DNA from: Desulfosporosinus orientis DSM 765 | Lineage (GTDB): Bacteria > Bacillota > Desulfitobacteriia > Desulfitobacteriales > Desulfitobacteriaceae | DNA length: 64,000 nt | Reading direction: 5' to 3' | Assembly: GCF_000235605.1 (NCBI RefSeq) | Contig: NC_016584.1 | Span: 2,096,001 to 2,160,000 of the forward strand | Shown: piece after piece, positions 19,489 to 27,591 of the stretch | Position numbering within the stretch: the stretch's first letter is position 1 | Layout: the number at the start of each line of letters is the position of its first letter | Position numbers and translations under genes: made by a program | The notes under the pieces: model-generated | Seen by the model: only the letters and a program-made list of their open reading frames with translations | The model's database searches: none | Told to the model about the DNA's origin: nothing

Positions 19489-19590
19489 TCTCTGTTCCTC
19501 CTCAAGATCAACTCCACCCGTCAATCCCGGATCTTGAACAGGATATTTATCCACCGTAAGCCTAACCGACATCATGGTTGGCCGCTCATA
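19489..19590 (-). pseudogene. Degenerate duplicate of the DUF2442 gene 3' end
   Basis: The sequence just upstream of the surface-protein start is in frame with it and encodes RPTMMSVRLTVDKYP. This mirrors the C-terminus of the neighbouring DUF2442 protein (KPTLIPLRLTVDNIL). At DNA level, GGCTTACGGTGGA recurs in both. It looks like a decayed tandem copy of that gene's end. Confidence 0.45.
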
Positions 19591-19678
19591 TCCGGGTGCT
19601 TCGAGCAGAGTGCTTTGTTCTCAATTTCTACATTATTAAAATGTTCCAGTTTCTGTAAGCACTATGGAGTCCTTGTGT

Positions 19679-19966
19679 TTAACCCCTGATGGTAAAAAGG
19701 ATATTGTCCACCGTAAGCCGGAGCGGAATCAGGGTGGGCTTATCCGCATCCCAACAAATGGCTGTATCTTCAACCCGGAACTTTTTAAAGATTTCCAGAT
19801 CGCTTATAGCATTATAGGGCAATTTCCTTACCATCTCTTCCATGTTGAAGCGTATCTGATTACCATGCTCGAACTCAATGAGAAGCGTGTAATCATCATT
19901 TGCTGTTACATTGATAATCCTGCTTATTTTATTCCCTCCCTTATAACCAGCTATTGGATAAATCAT
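19679..19966 (-). CDS. DUF2442 domain-containing protein
   Basis: The protein has about 95 residues. The pattern I-x-x-V-x-x-x-DDYTLLIEFEHG, then DLEIFKKFRVEDTAICWD and PLRLTVDNIL, fits the DUF2442 family of small proteins of unknown function. The start is uncertain. ATG 19966 has no obvious ribosome site, whereas GGGAGGG (19934-19940) lies inside the frame and is followed only by an ATA codon at a normal distance. It sits upstream of the surface-protein gene on the same strand, possibly co-transcribed. Confidence 0.6.
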   Translation of the reverse strand: MIYPIAGYKGGNKISRIINVTANDDYTLLIEFEHGNQIRFNMEEMVRKLPYNAISDLEIFKKFRVEDTAICWDADKPTLIPLRLTVDNILFTIRG

Positions 19967-20142
19967 TACCAAAGCGAATTATATAGGGTGTTTTTTAAAT
20001 GCGGTATCGCCCATATGGTCGATTTTTTCGATTTTTTGTGGCTTTTTTGTTATTTTTTTCTGTATAATATTAATTGCATGATAATGAGCGCAAAGCTCTG
20101 AAAACAATGCCTTTTAAGTCTTTTCATGTAAAGGGAGCATTT

Positions 20143-22629
20143 ATGAAAAAAGGAACGAAAACGGAATTACTAAGAAGAAAGCACTTAGATAGATTTTTAT
20201 CTAAAATATATGATTATCCACTGACTGTCATTGAAGCTCCTATCGGCTTTGGCAAAACCACAGCCGTCCGAAGCTTCCTGAAGGAAGAGGGGAATGATCC
20301 CCTCTGGATTACCTTCCTGCATACAGGGGATGGAAGTATACCTCCTATTTGGAATAATATTACCTCCCAGCTGGCCCGGCTGGATGAGACTGCGGCGGCA
20401 AAGTTAAAGGCACTGGGATTCCCCGCGGATACTCCCCAAACAGAAAAGGTATTGACCCTGCTGAACGGCATTGCCTTTCCGGAAAAAACTGTTTTGGTAC
20501 TGGATGACTTCCATCTCATACCGGATATCAGTATCAGCAGGCTTCTCCCGCGAATTGTTATGGAACAGCTGGAGAATCTGCATATTGTGATTATTACTAG
20601 GGATACGACCCATATCGATTTCCCGGAGCTGTTTGCTAAAGGCCTTTGCGGCCTTATTTCACAGCAGCAGCTGAGATTCACCGAGGATGAGGTTCACGCC
20701 TACTGCCGGTTGATGACTGACAAGCTATCCGAGGCGGAGATACAAAAAATATGTTATTATACGGACGGCTGGATTTCTCCGATTTATATGATACTGCTTG
20801 CCTTTGAAAACGGTGTTCCTGTCGGGATGAACGATTCCATAGACAGGCTTGTGGAGAAGGTGCTTTTTAATACTTACGAGGATTCCATCAGGAGCTTTTT
20901 GCTAAAGCTTTCCTTCATGGAGGTTTTTACAGCGAAACAGGCCTTGTATGTGACCGGTGAGGAAAGGACCCCGGAAATCCTCAAAAGGCTCAGCAGGGAA
21001 AATGCCTTTGTGTATTATGACCAAGCCTTACAGACCTATAAGATACACAATATACTGCTTGATTTTCTCCGTATGAAGGAACGCTTTAATCAGGAAGAAC
21101 TGCGGGATATATACCTGAAGCTGGGTGAATGGGAGCTTTCCTGCCATAAATTTATGACTGCCTACGGCTATTTTTACAAAGCAGGGGACGTTGAGAGGAT
21201 TCTTGCCCATCTCAATAACCCCAAAAATATCCGAAACGAACTAACCAGCTTTGAAGGTTCCTTTGAAATGTTTGACAATACCTCCCAAGAGCTGCTTCAC
21301 CAGTATCCGCTTGCCTACCTGCAGCATATTCTCCTTTCCATCGTCAAGGGAGATGGTAAAACCATCGCGGATTGCGCAAAACGGTTGGACAGTCTGAAAA
21401 AAGTCTACGAAACCATGGAAAACATGGATGAGGAATATAGAAATCATATCCTGGCGGAAATTTTGATCTTCAAGCGGTTTACTTCCTTCAATGTGATAAA
21501 TCCTTCCGGTGAGGATAATGCTGAAATCCTACGGCTGCTGAACGGAGAGCAGTCCTTTATCATGAGCAGGGAAAACGAGTTTACGATGGGCTCTCCCCAT
21601 CTGCTTTATGTCTATTTCAGGGATCAGGGGAGCTTTGCTCAAATCGCGCAGCTGGCTGCCCAACGGTTTACGGCATACGCGGGCTTTGCGGGTGGCTGCG
21701 GGACAGGCTCCGAGTATCTGCTCCAGGCTGAGTATGCACTGGAAACAGGTGATTTTGATGGGGCTGAGCTTAATGGTTTCAGAGCCATTTATAAGGCACG
21801 GACAAAGGAGCAGACCAGTATTATTATTTGCGCGAATTTCACCCTGATCCGTCTTTACCTACTGCAGGGCAAGATTCCGGAAGCTCTTGAAATGCTGGAA
21901 CAGCTGGAGCAGGAGGTCTCCGCCCTCAATAACTCCATCCATAACACGACCATTGACATGTGCAAGGGATATATTTATGCCTGCCTAAAGCAGCACGAGA
22001 AAATACCGCTCTGGCTGCAAACCGGTGATATGACAGCGGCTGATCTATTGTACCAGGGAGTTGCTTTTAATTATATTGTCTACGGTAAGGCTGTGCTGCT
22101 GTCGAAAAATCATATTGCCCTTGAGGTACTCACAGAAACCTTGCAGGAGCGGTTCGACCTATTCAGCAACCAGCTAGGTTTTATTCATACTCATATTTTC
22201 AGAGCCGTGGCTTACTATCATTTGTACGGAATGGAGAAAGGAGCGGCGGAGCTTATGCGGGCTTTGGCAAAAGCCCAGGTGGATGATATTCTTCTGCCCT
22301 TTGCGGAAAATGCGCCCCATATCATAGATCTGCTGAGAATAGCCGCTATCCGGGATTCCAGAAATGCGTACATAAAAAAAGTACTGTTTTACAGCGAACA
22401 GTATCTGGAAGGACTAAAAAGCAGCAGTCCGGATAAAGTTAGTTTGTCCGAGAGAGAATTGGAAGTGCTTTCTCTTACGGCAGAAGGTCTGAACAGGGAA
22501 GAAATTGCGAAGCGTCTACGGGTATCCCAGAGTACCGTGAAGACCCATTTACATAATATATACTTGAAGTTGGAGGCAAGCGGTAAGATAGCGGCTATAA
22601 AGATAGCGCAGATGAATGGACTAATTTAA
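20143..22629 (+). CDS. MalT-like LuxR-family (LAL) transcriptional regulator
   Basis: This is an 828-residue regulator of the large ATP-binding LuxR type. It has an N-terminal Walker A EAPIGFGKTTAV (about 30-41), a Walker B-like VLVLDDFHLI, a helical TPR-like middle and a C-terminal LuxR helix-turn-helix (LSERELEVLSLTAEGLNREE to VSQSTVKTHLHNIYLKL, about 767-825). ATG 20143 follows AAGGGAG by 5 bases; an earlier in-frame ATG at 20074 lacks a ribosome site. The permease starts 30 bases downstream and is the likely target or partner. The ligand is unknown. Confidence 0.88.
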   Translation: MKKGTKTELLRRKHLDRFLSKIYDYPLTVIEAPIGFGKTTAVRSFLKEEGNDPLWITFLHTGDGSIPPIWNNITSQLARLDETAAAKLKALGFPADTPQTEKVLTLLNGIAFPEKTVLVLDDFHLIPDISISRLLPRIVMEQLENLHIVIITRDTTHIDFPELFAKGLCGLISQQQLRFTEDEVHAYCRLMTDKLSEAEIQKICYYTDGWISPIYMILLAFENGVPVGMNDSIDRLVEKVLFNTYEDSIRSFLLKLSFMEVFTAKQALYVTGEERTPEILKRLSRENAFVYYDQALQTYKIHNILLDFLRMKERFNQEELRDIYLKLGEWELSCHKFMTAYGYFYKAGDVERILAHLNNPKNIRNELTSFEGSFEMFDNTSQELLHQYPLAYLQHILLSIVKGDGKTIADCAKRLDSLKKVYETMENMDEEYRNHILAEILIFKRFTSFNVINPSGEDNAEILRLLNGEQSFIMSRENEFTMGSPHLLYVYFRDQGSFAQIAQLAAQRFTAYAGFAGGCGTGSEYLLQAEYALETGDFDGAELNGFRAIYKARTKEQTSIIICANFTLIRLYLLQGKIPEALEMLEQLEQEVSALNNSIHNTTIDMCKGYIYACLKQHEKIPLWLQTGDMTAADLLYQGVAFNYIVYGKAVLLSKNHIALEVLTETLQERFDLFSNQLGFIHTHIFRAVAYYHLYGMEKGAAELMRALAKAQVDDILLPFAENAPHIIDLLRIAAIRDSRNAYIKKVLFYSEQYLEGLKSSSPDKVSLSERELEVLSLTAEGLNREEIAKRLRVSQSTVKTHLHNIYLKLEASGKIAAIKIAQMNGLI

Positions 22630-22659
22630 AGATGACGAGGAAATGGATGGATTATAACT

Positions 22660-24012
22660 ATGGAAACCAATAAACTCAAAAAAAACAGCCTGGGTATTGT
22701 TGAAACTGCGGCATTATCGGTGGGAATCATGGGACCGTCCGCTTCAATATCCGTTATAGTCATCATGATGGCCTCTTTAGCCGGCTATTCTTCACCGTTT
22801 GTTCTATTTTTCTCAATGCTTTGCGTCGGCCTGGTGTCGGTAGCTGTCATCAAGCTGAACCAGCATTTCCCTTCTTCCGGCTCGGTCTATCATTTTGCCG
22901 AAGAAATCTTGGGCAAAAGGGCAGGCTTTATCTCGGGCTGGCTGATCGTCTTTACCTATCTGGCGCTGGGCGTAAGCTGCGCCGCAGTAGCAGCCTCCGA
23001 TTTGCAAAGCATACTGGCAGGCTTTGGTATTAATATCCACTGGGAGTTGATTATTTTTGCTATAGCGGCGTCCGTGTGGTATCTGGCCGGGAGGGATGCC
23101 AAGGTCAGCACACGGCTGCTGCTGGTTCTGGAAATAATCTCAATGAGCATTTTACTGGCTTTATCAGTCATAATCATTATAAAGGCGACGGCTGCCACAG
23201 GTTTGAGCCTGGCTCCCTTCACGCCGGTCGGCAACAGTTCTTCGTCAATCGCCACCGCGTCCTTATTCGGCTTTCTGGCCTTCGCAGGCTTTGAAGGCGC
23301 TTCAAGCCTGGGAGAGGAAAGCAAAAACCCAAAGAAAGCAATCCCTGTAGCTGTTGCCAGCGCAATCTTAATCTCGGGTATTTTTTACATCATCGTTGCC
23401 TATGCCCAGGTGTTGGGATTTGGTCTGACTGCTGACGGAATCAAGGCATTGGCGGCCAGTGACACGCCCCTTGCCGATCTGGCGTCAAAATACCTGTCAC
23501 AGGGTATTTCCTTGATTATCATGCTGTGTGTGAGCCTATCGTTTTTTGCGTCGGCTCTGGGCTGTGTCAGCGCGGGGGCAAGAATTTTATTCACTATGGG
23601 CAGGGACGGAATGTTGAGCAAAGCACTGCACAGGACGCACAGCAAGCATCATACACCCTATATCGGCATTAATATCATGGCTGCTGTTTCCATGCTGATT
23701 TTCGCCGGCTGCTTCCGGTTAAAGGCTATTAATGTGGGAAGGTATGCGGCAACGGTTGGTATCCTCGCACTTTTGCTCTCCTATATACTGGCTGTGGTTT
23801 GTGCCATTGTATTCTTTCACAGGGATAAAGCCTTAACGGGTGTAAGGCTTGTGCTTATGATTTTGTCGCTCTTAATTTTAGCCGCCCTGTTCTTCCTCAA
23901 TATTTACCCTGTACCTGAGTATCCCGTTAATTTGCTGATATATGGTATTTTTGTCTGGCTTGCTGTTGGCTTGCTTCTGAGTATGAGGGTTAAAACAGGC
24001 TTGAGCAAGTGA
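22660..24012 (+). CDS. APC-superfamily amino-acid permease
   Basis: This is a 450-residue polytopic membrane protein with about 12 hydrophobic helices. The first helix region LGIVETAALSVGIMGPSASI and the FLAFAGFEGASSLGEESKNPKKAIP segment (about 205-228) are typical of amino-acid/polyamine permeases. It lies 30 bases behind the LuxR-type regulator on the same strand, suggesting one transcript. The substrate cannot be read from sequence. The ribosome site is weak, with GAGGAAATGG more than 10 bases upstream. Confidence 0.87.
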   Translation: METNKLKKNSLGIVETAALSVGIMGPSASISVIVIMMASLAGYSSPFVLFFSMLCVGLVSVAVIKLNQHFPSSGSVYHFAEEILGKRAGFISGWLIVFTYLALGVSCAAVAASDLQSILAGFGINIHWELIIFAIAASVWYLAGRDAKVSTRLLLVLEIISMSILLALSVIIIIKATAATGLSLAPFTPVGNSSSSIATASLFGFLAFAGFEGASSLGEESKNPKKAIPVAVASAILISGIFYIIVAYAQVLGFGLTADGIKALAASDTPLADLASKYLSQGISLIIMLCVSLSFFASALGCVSAGARILFTMGRDGMLSKALHRTHSKHHTPYIGINIMAAVSMLIFAGCFRLKAINVGRYAATVGILALLLSYILAVVCAIVFFHRDKALTGVRLVLMILSLLILAALFFLNIYPVPEYPVNLLIYGIFVWLAVGLLLSMRVKTGLSK

Positions 24013-24039
24013 AGCCGGAATTTACGCAGATTGTTATTT

Positions 24040-24090
24040 GCAACAAGAGAGGTACTATCCCTTTCGAGATAATGCCTCTCTTGTTGCTTC
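24040..24090 (+). terminator. Hairpin after the permease gene
   Basis: A 13-bp perfect stem, GCAACAAGAGAGG (24040-24052) with 24075-24087, has an inner part that can pair further. There is no clear T tract, so it may be a terminator or an mRNA-stabilising hairpin. Confidence 0.55.
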
Positions 24091-24168
24091 CTGTATCTGA
24101 AATTATCCTTGTTGCGAAGAAATATAGCTGGTCGAAGTCACATTGAACCTCGTCCGGCATTTCCCTTC

Positions 24169-24300
24169 TCACAGTACCTCCCGCACATCAACCCCGACCT
24201 TAAACACAAACGCCACTTCCGCCGTCGATTGAATTATTACTTTTTCCACTAACCTGCGAAATAGCACAGCCACGGGTAATGTATTTCTGACCCTGTAATA
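24169..24300 (-). pseudogene. Serine recombinase C-terminal remnant (minus strand)
   Basis: The minus-strand frame encodes LFRRLVEKVIIQSTAEVAFV then FKVGVDVREVL and a stop. This resembles the extreme C-terminus of large serine recombinases (LF..LVEKV.V......F.FK.G.E). Nothing upstream preserves the catalytic domain, so it is a relic of an integrated element. Confidence 0.5.
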
Positions 24301-24327
24301 AGTACATAGAATCGCGTGACGATCTGA

Positions 24328-24750
24328 TTTAAATTAAACCATGGTCAAGCCATTCGCGAGCACTACCGCCTGTCAAAACCCCATGAAAAGGAACGCTTCC
24401 TTAAAGTTGTTACAACCCTTTTAGGAACCACACCTGGGGAATTGGATACGGACGCGCTTAGGGGGCTGCCTTGCTACGTTCGGCTGGAAGATCGTCCCTG
24501 GAAAGACGACAGAACCTGGACTGGCGTAGCATTCTCCATGTTTAGGAAATTTGTTACAGAGAAAAATATCCCTGAATGTAAGAAGTTCATTGATAGCTAC
24601 GTTGATAAAGTCATTGTTTATAAAGACCACCTTGAAGTAACCTTCAAGGTGGCCCTTTATTTTGAACAGGAAAATAATCTATACTCATTCAAAACATCTG
24701 TTAAACTAGCTAGTCTATTTAAGACTTGCAAAAGGGCAGCGGGATTATGA
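24328..24750 (+). pseudogene. Chimeric mobile-element remnant with recombinase-like C-terminus
   Basis: The frame is open from 24328 but lacks a credible start. It encodes REHYRLSKPHEKERFLKVV, then ELDTDALRGLPCYVRLEDRPW, and ends with IPECKKFIDSYVDKVIVYKD, HLEVTFKV. The last part resembles the end of serine recombinases. The middle resembles phage single-strand-binding/DUF669-like proteins. It is best read as fused fragments of a decayed prophage or conjugative element. Family calls for the parts are tentative. Confidence 0.45.
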
Positions 24751-24830
24751 GTGATTATCTTCATTTCTGGAAATTTATTATGCTACTATCATAATTATTT
24801 AAAGGATTCCTACCGCCACAGGATTACCCA

Positions 24831-25271
24831 ATGACCATTGAACAATTGAAAGATTCATTATTAGTACGTGGACCTGAAGATAGTTCTCCATGGAATCATC
24901 AAAAACGTTTGCTTCTGGTCAATAATTTGGGTATTCTTGTAAATCAACTATATACGGTAGGAATTGATGAAATATTTATTGATGGTTACTTTGTTGCAAA
25001 TCCTTATACACTACCAGATATAGTAAGGGAATTAAACAAAACAGATCCATATAAGGTTTGGACTTGGGACTGGAGTAGTAGAATTTATGATCGTAATTCA
25101 GCAAAACCGCAATTACCTTTGTGGCACCGTTATAAAGTTGAATTATATCCCCATGTAGGTCAAGGTTGTGGAATTTTGGATGAAAACGGAAATGAGCAGA
25201 TGTTTCCAGCAACATTTAGAAAAACACGTGACACTTTCTTACCAAAAGGTATTATTAAAATAATTAAATAA
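24831..25271 (+). CDS. DUF6932-like protein, possible toxin half of a two-gene module
   Basis: The product is at least 146 residues. The frame is open upstream to 24795 and encodes FKGFLPPQDYP before the ATG, resembling the LPPG...T.EEF start of DUF6932-type nucleotidyltransferase-like proteins, so the real start may be upstream at a non-standard codon or be lost. Conserved-looking features are HQKRLLLVNNLGILVNQLY and GIDEIFIDGYFV, where the family usually has IDGSF. It is 11 bases ahead of an HTH gene, and both are distinctly AT-rich against their neighbours. A toxin-like role is inference from arrangement. Confidence 0.5.
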   Translation: MTIEQLKDSLLVRGPEDSSPWNHQKRLLLVNNLGILVNQLYTVGIDEIFIDGYFVANPYTLPDIVRELNKTDPYKVWTWDWSSRIYDRNSAKPQLPLWHRYKVELYPHVGQGCGILDENGNEQMFPATFRKTRDTFLPKGIIKIIK

Positions 25272-25282
25272 GGAGTGGTAAA

Positions 25283-25720
25283 ATGATTAAAAATGAATCA
25301 GCTTATCTAAAAGCTGTTGAAAAATTAAAACAAGATCAAGAATTTATTATAAGTGAAAAAAAACGTTTTGAAGAAATGGGATTAAACTCCGAACAAATTG
25401 AATTAGCAATACAACCTCTATTCTCATTCCATGAACAATTAAAAGCAGAGGTAGAATATTACGAAAAAATGAAACGTGGGTCATTTAATCCCATATATAA
25501 ATTTACTGATATCGGAAAGACCCTTATTGCATATAGAATTTATTTAGGGATGACACAAGCTGAATTAGCTAATAGGCTAGGAGTTAGTGAGTCTCAAGTG
25601 TCTAGAGATGAAAGGCACGAATACTACGGAGCTACTACTGAGAAAATTGAAACGGTAATGGAATCTATGGGGATGAAAGCTACTATTAACATTGAGATTG
25701 ATGGAAAATTAGGAACATAG
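25283..25720 (+). CDS. XRE-family helix-turn-helix protein, possible antitoxin
   Basis: The 145-residue protein has an N-terminal helical part (about 1-65, charged, coiled-coil-like) and a C-terminal XRE helix-turn-helix (about 75-130: TLIAYRIYLGMTQAELANRL, GVSESQVSRDE). AAGGAGTGG precedes the ATG. The gene follows the DUF6932-like gene closely and has the same low GC. A C-terminal HTH in the second gene of a pair fits autoregulating antitoxins, but no experimental analogue can be claimed. Confidence 0.7.
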   Translation: MIKNESAYLKAVEKLKQDQEFIISEKKRFEEMGLNSEQIELAIQPLFSFHEQLKAEVEYYEKMKRGSFNPIYKFTDIGKTLIAYRIYLGMTQAELANRLGVSESQVSRDERHEYYGATTEKIETVMESMGMKATINIEIDGKLGT

Positions 25721-25786
25721 CAATAAGGATGATACCTCTCCCTGTTTTTAATCATAATCAATTCCGGGCAATATAAAGTTCTAAAC

Positions 25787-25833
25787 AAAAAGCCTTGAGG
25801 TCGTACAACTTAACGTACCTCAAGGCTTTTTCA
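25787..25833 (+). terminator. Terminator after the HTH gene
   Basis: A 14-bp stem (25788-25801 with 25817-25830) with a 15-base loop ends in a run of T residues. Confidence 0.88.
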
Positions 25834-25843
25834 TTATGTATCT

Positions 25844-25877
25844 CTCCACCAAATATTCGTGGGTTTGATTGGTGGAG
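25844..25877. repeat. 9-bp inverted repeat
   Basis: CTCCACCAA (25844-25852) and TTGGTGGAG (25869-25877) are perfect inverted arms 16 bases apart, upstream of the SDR promoter. It could be an operator or a transcript hairpin. Confidence 0.4.
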
Positions 25878-25911
25878 GCGAAACTGCCCGACCCCGGATA
25901 AGTCCTTTAGC
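25876..25911 (-). repeat. Dispersed structured repeat, fragment D
   Basis: On the minus strand this reads AAAGGACTTATCC followed by GGGGTCGGGCAGTTTCGCC. It resembles the distal end of repeat copy B (34183-34215 read on the plus strand). Similarity covers only about 35 bases. Confidence 0.4.
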
Positions 25912-25940
25912 TTGTCCACTCTAAAAGTGTGAGTTATACT
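25912..25940 (+). promoter_or_regulatory. Sigma-A-type promoter for the SDR gene
   Basis: TTGTCC (25912-25917) and TATACT (25935-25940) are separated by 17 bases, 50 bases ahead of the SDR start. Confidence 0.65.
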
Positions 25941-25990
25941 AAAAAGACTAGGGTAAATGCTTAAAGCCATTGTTGAGAGGGTGGATTTGA

Positions 25991-26728
25991 ATGTTGAAGG
26001 ACAAAACAGCGCTGATTACTGGAGGGGGGACTGGAATTGGCAGAGCCATCGCTTTGGTACTGGCTAAGTCAGGAGTCAATATCGCTCTAAACTACTCCCG
26101 TTCAGAAGAAGAGGCACTAAAAACATGCCAAGAGGTTAAAGACTTAGGTGTACAAAGCAAAATCTATAAAGCCAATGTAGCCGTTGATGCTGAGGTTAAA
26201 GCAATGGTAAGTCAAGTAACCTCTGATTTTGGAGCCTTAGATATTCTGGTTAACAATGCCGGAATGACTCATTTCGTCGATCACTCAGACTTAGAAGGGA
26301 TGAAAGACGAGTATTGGGATGAAATATTCGGAGTCAATGTCAAGGGGATGTTCTTTTGTTGCCGGGCTGCAGCAGAAGAGCTTAAGAAAAACAGGGGCTG
26401 CATTATCAATATTAGCTCTATTGCCGGACTGACCGGATTAGGAAGTTCCATCGCCTATGCGGCTTCAAAAGCGGCGGCTACCAGTGTAACAAAATCACTG
26501 GCCCGGGTTTTAGCCCCTGAGGTAAGAGTCAATGCAGTAGCTCCAGGGATTGTGCAAACCCGCTGGGTTGAGGGGAAAGAAGCTCATATTAGCAAATTGG
26601 CTGAGGGCACACCCTTGGGCCGGGTTGCCGAACCTAAGGATATTGCTGAAGTGGTTTATTCACTGATAGCCAATGCCGGGTTTGTGACTGGACAGACCAT
26701 TGTGGTCGATGGAGGAAACTTCATCTAA
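25991..26728 (+). CDS. SDR-family oxidoreductase, FabG-like
   Basis: This is a 245-residue classical short-chain dehydrogenase/reductase. It has the NAD(P)-binding TGGGTGIG (about 10-17), NNAG (about 87-90), the catalytic serine in INISSIAG (about 142) and YAASK (about 156-160). The length and C-terminal TGQTIVVDGG match FabG-like 3-oxoacyl reductases, but the gene stands alone, away from any fatty-acid cluster, so the substrate is open. The ATG is preceded by GAGAGGG. It has its own promoter and terminator. Confidence 0.88.
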   Translation: MLKDKTALITGGGTGIGRAIALVLAKSGVNIALNYSRSEEEALKTCQEVKDLGVQSKIYKANVAVDAEVKAMVSQVTSDFGALDILVNNAGMTHFVDHSDLEGMKDEYWDEIFGVNVKGMFFCCRAAAEELKKNRGCIINISSIAGLTGLGSSIAYAASKAAATSVTKSLARVLAPEVRVNAVAPGIVQTRWVEGKEAHISKLAEGTPLGRVAEPKDIAEVVYSLIANAGFVTGQTIVVDGGNFI

Positions 26729-26762
26729 AGCGAAGGGTATTTAAGCAAAGGTAGATAGGAAG

Positions 26763-26814
26763 AAGATTAGAAGTTCTTTGAATCAGCGCAGAAAAGAACT
26801 TCTAATCTTTTTAT
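26763..26814 (+). terminator. Terminator of the SDR gene
   Basis: A 16-bp stem, AAGATTAGAAGTTCTT (26763-26778) with 26794-26809, is followed by TTTTATTG. Confidence 0.92.
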
Positions 26815-26823
26815 TGAATGCTC

Positions 26824-26851
26824 TTGACATGAAAAGAAATTTAGATATAAT
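26824..26851 (+). promoter_or_regulatory. Near-consensus sigma-A promoter with no coding gene behind it
   Basis: Perfect TTGACA (26824-26829) and TATAAT (26846-26851) boxes are 16 bases apart. The next plausible coding start is about 740 bases downstream, so the promoter most likely drives a non-coding RNA. Confidence 0.8.
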
Positions 26852-26857
26852 TAGGTT

Positions 26858-27006
26858 AAAGAATCAAATATAAAGTTCAGTTCAAAGTAGTCTGTTGGTC
26901 GCGTGCTAGGCATAGTTTCGATTCATCGAAAGTAGGCATTGCAATCAGGGAGTTAATGCTGAATTTCAGTGAATTGGAACCACCTAGAATAGGTGGTTTT
27001 TGTGTT
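26858..27006 (+). ncRNA. Candidate small structured RNA, about 150 nt
   Basis: The segment begins just after a consensus promoter and ends in an intrinsic terminator (AACCACCT/AGGTGGTT, 26978-26998, then T-rich). Its ends can pair (GTTCAGTTCA near 26875 with TGAATTGGAAC at 26970-26980). Inside is a hairpin, TTTCGATTCATCGAAA (26917-26932). No ORF with a ribosome site is present. The closed-end shape loosely recalls 6S RNA, but no family could be assigned. Confidence 0.6.
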
Positions 27007-27102
27007 CTGGTACTATTAATTTCCTCAAATTTTACAACGCTGCAAAATTTGAATTCCCTGGCTTCTTAGGTTAGTCTTTCTGCAATCCTTCTATGAAAGT
27101 TT

Positions 27103-27510
27103 TCCCGCAAAGTTCCTCCTAATCGCTCAGTCGGTCAGAGAAAGCATAGGTCCAGGTGGTATTCAGTTAGTGTATAGTACAAGGTGATTCGTATAGTTAA
27201 GTTTGTTGGTGAATAACTTTTTTCAGTTGACCGCAGTTAGATCAAAGTCTAAAAAATGTAGTGGAGGATTTGTCCAGATTAGTTTCCAAGTTACCCAGAA
27301 AGTATCGTTGGTATTTGCTTAAAAGGCAAGAGTCTTTCCCTTACCAGTTTGAATTCAGGTTGTTTCGTTGAAGGTTCCTACAATTCGATTCTCTGGTTAA
27401 TATTTCTGGTAAAGTTTAGTTGAAGATTAATCTTGAGCCGTGTATCCATTAATGGAGGAGGAACTTTGCGGGATCATATTTAGATAAGCCACTCTTTGAG
27501 TGGCTTTTTT
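27103..27510 (+). ncRNA. Candidate large structured RNA closed by a perfect 18-bp stem
   Basis: TCCCGCAAAGTTCCTCCT (27103-27120) is perfectly complementary to 27456-27473, 335 bases away. The pairing can be extended inward by GCTCA/TGAGC (27125-27129 with 27434-27438). Internal hairpins include TTAGA/TCTAA near 27240-27256 and TTGC/GCAA near 27316-27330. An intrinsic terminator follows at 27486-27510. No gene-sized frame is present. Signatures of RNase P RNA, tmRNA, SRP RNA and known riboswitches were looked for by eye and not found. It may be a separate RNA or the 3' half of one of about 650 nt starting at 26858. Confidence 0.55.
27486..27510 (+). terminator. Terminator after the large RNA candidate
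   Basis: A 9-bp stem, AAGCCACTC (27486-27494) with GAGTGGCTT (27498-27506), is followed by TTTT. It is placed 80 bases upstream of the next gene. Confidence 0.9.
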
Positions 27511-27591
27511 ATTGCGGTATTTTGTAATATAATAAAAATATAAAGTGTTTTTATAGGGTATTTAAGATAATCAGGAGGCAGATCTAATTAA

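Noticed and set aside
26858-27510. Known RNA families: RNase P RNA, tmRNA, SRP RNA, T-box, common riboswitches
   Set aside because: Diagnostic sequences (RNase P conserved regions, tRNA-Ala-like ends, SRP tetraloop receptor, T-box TGGNACCGCG, aptamer cores) were searched by eye and not found; 6S could not be confirmed.
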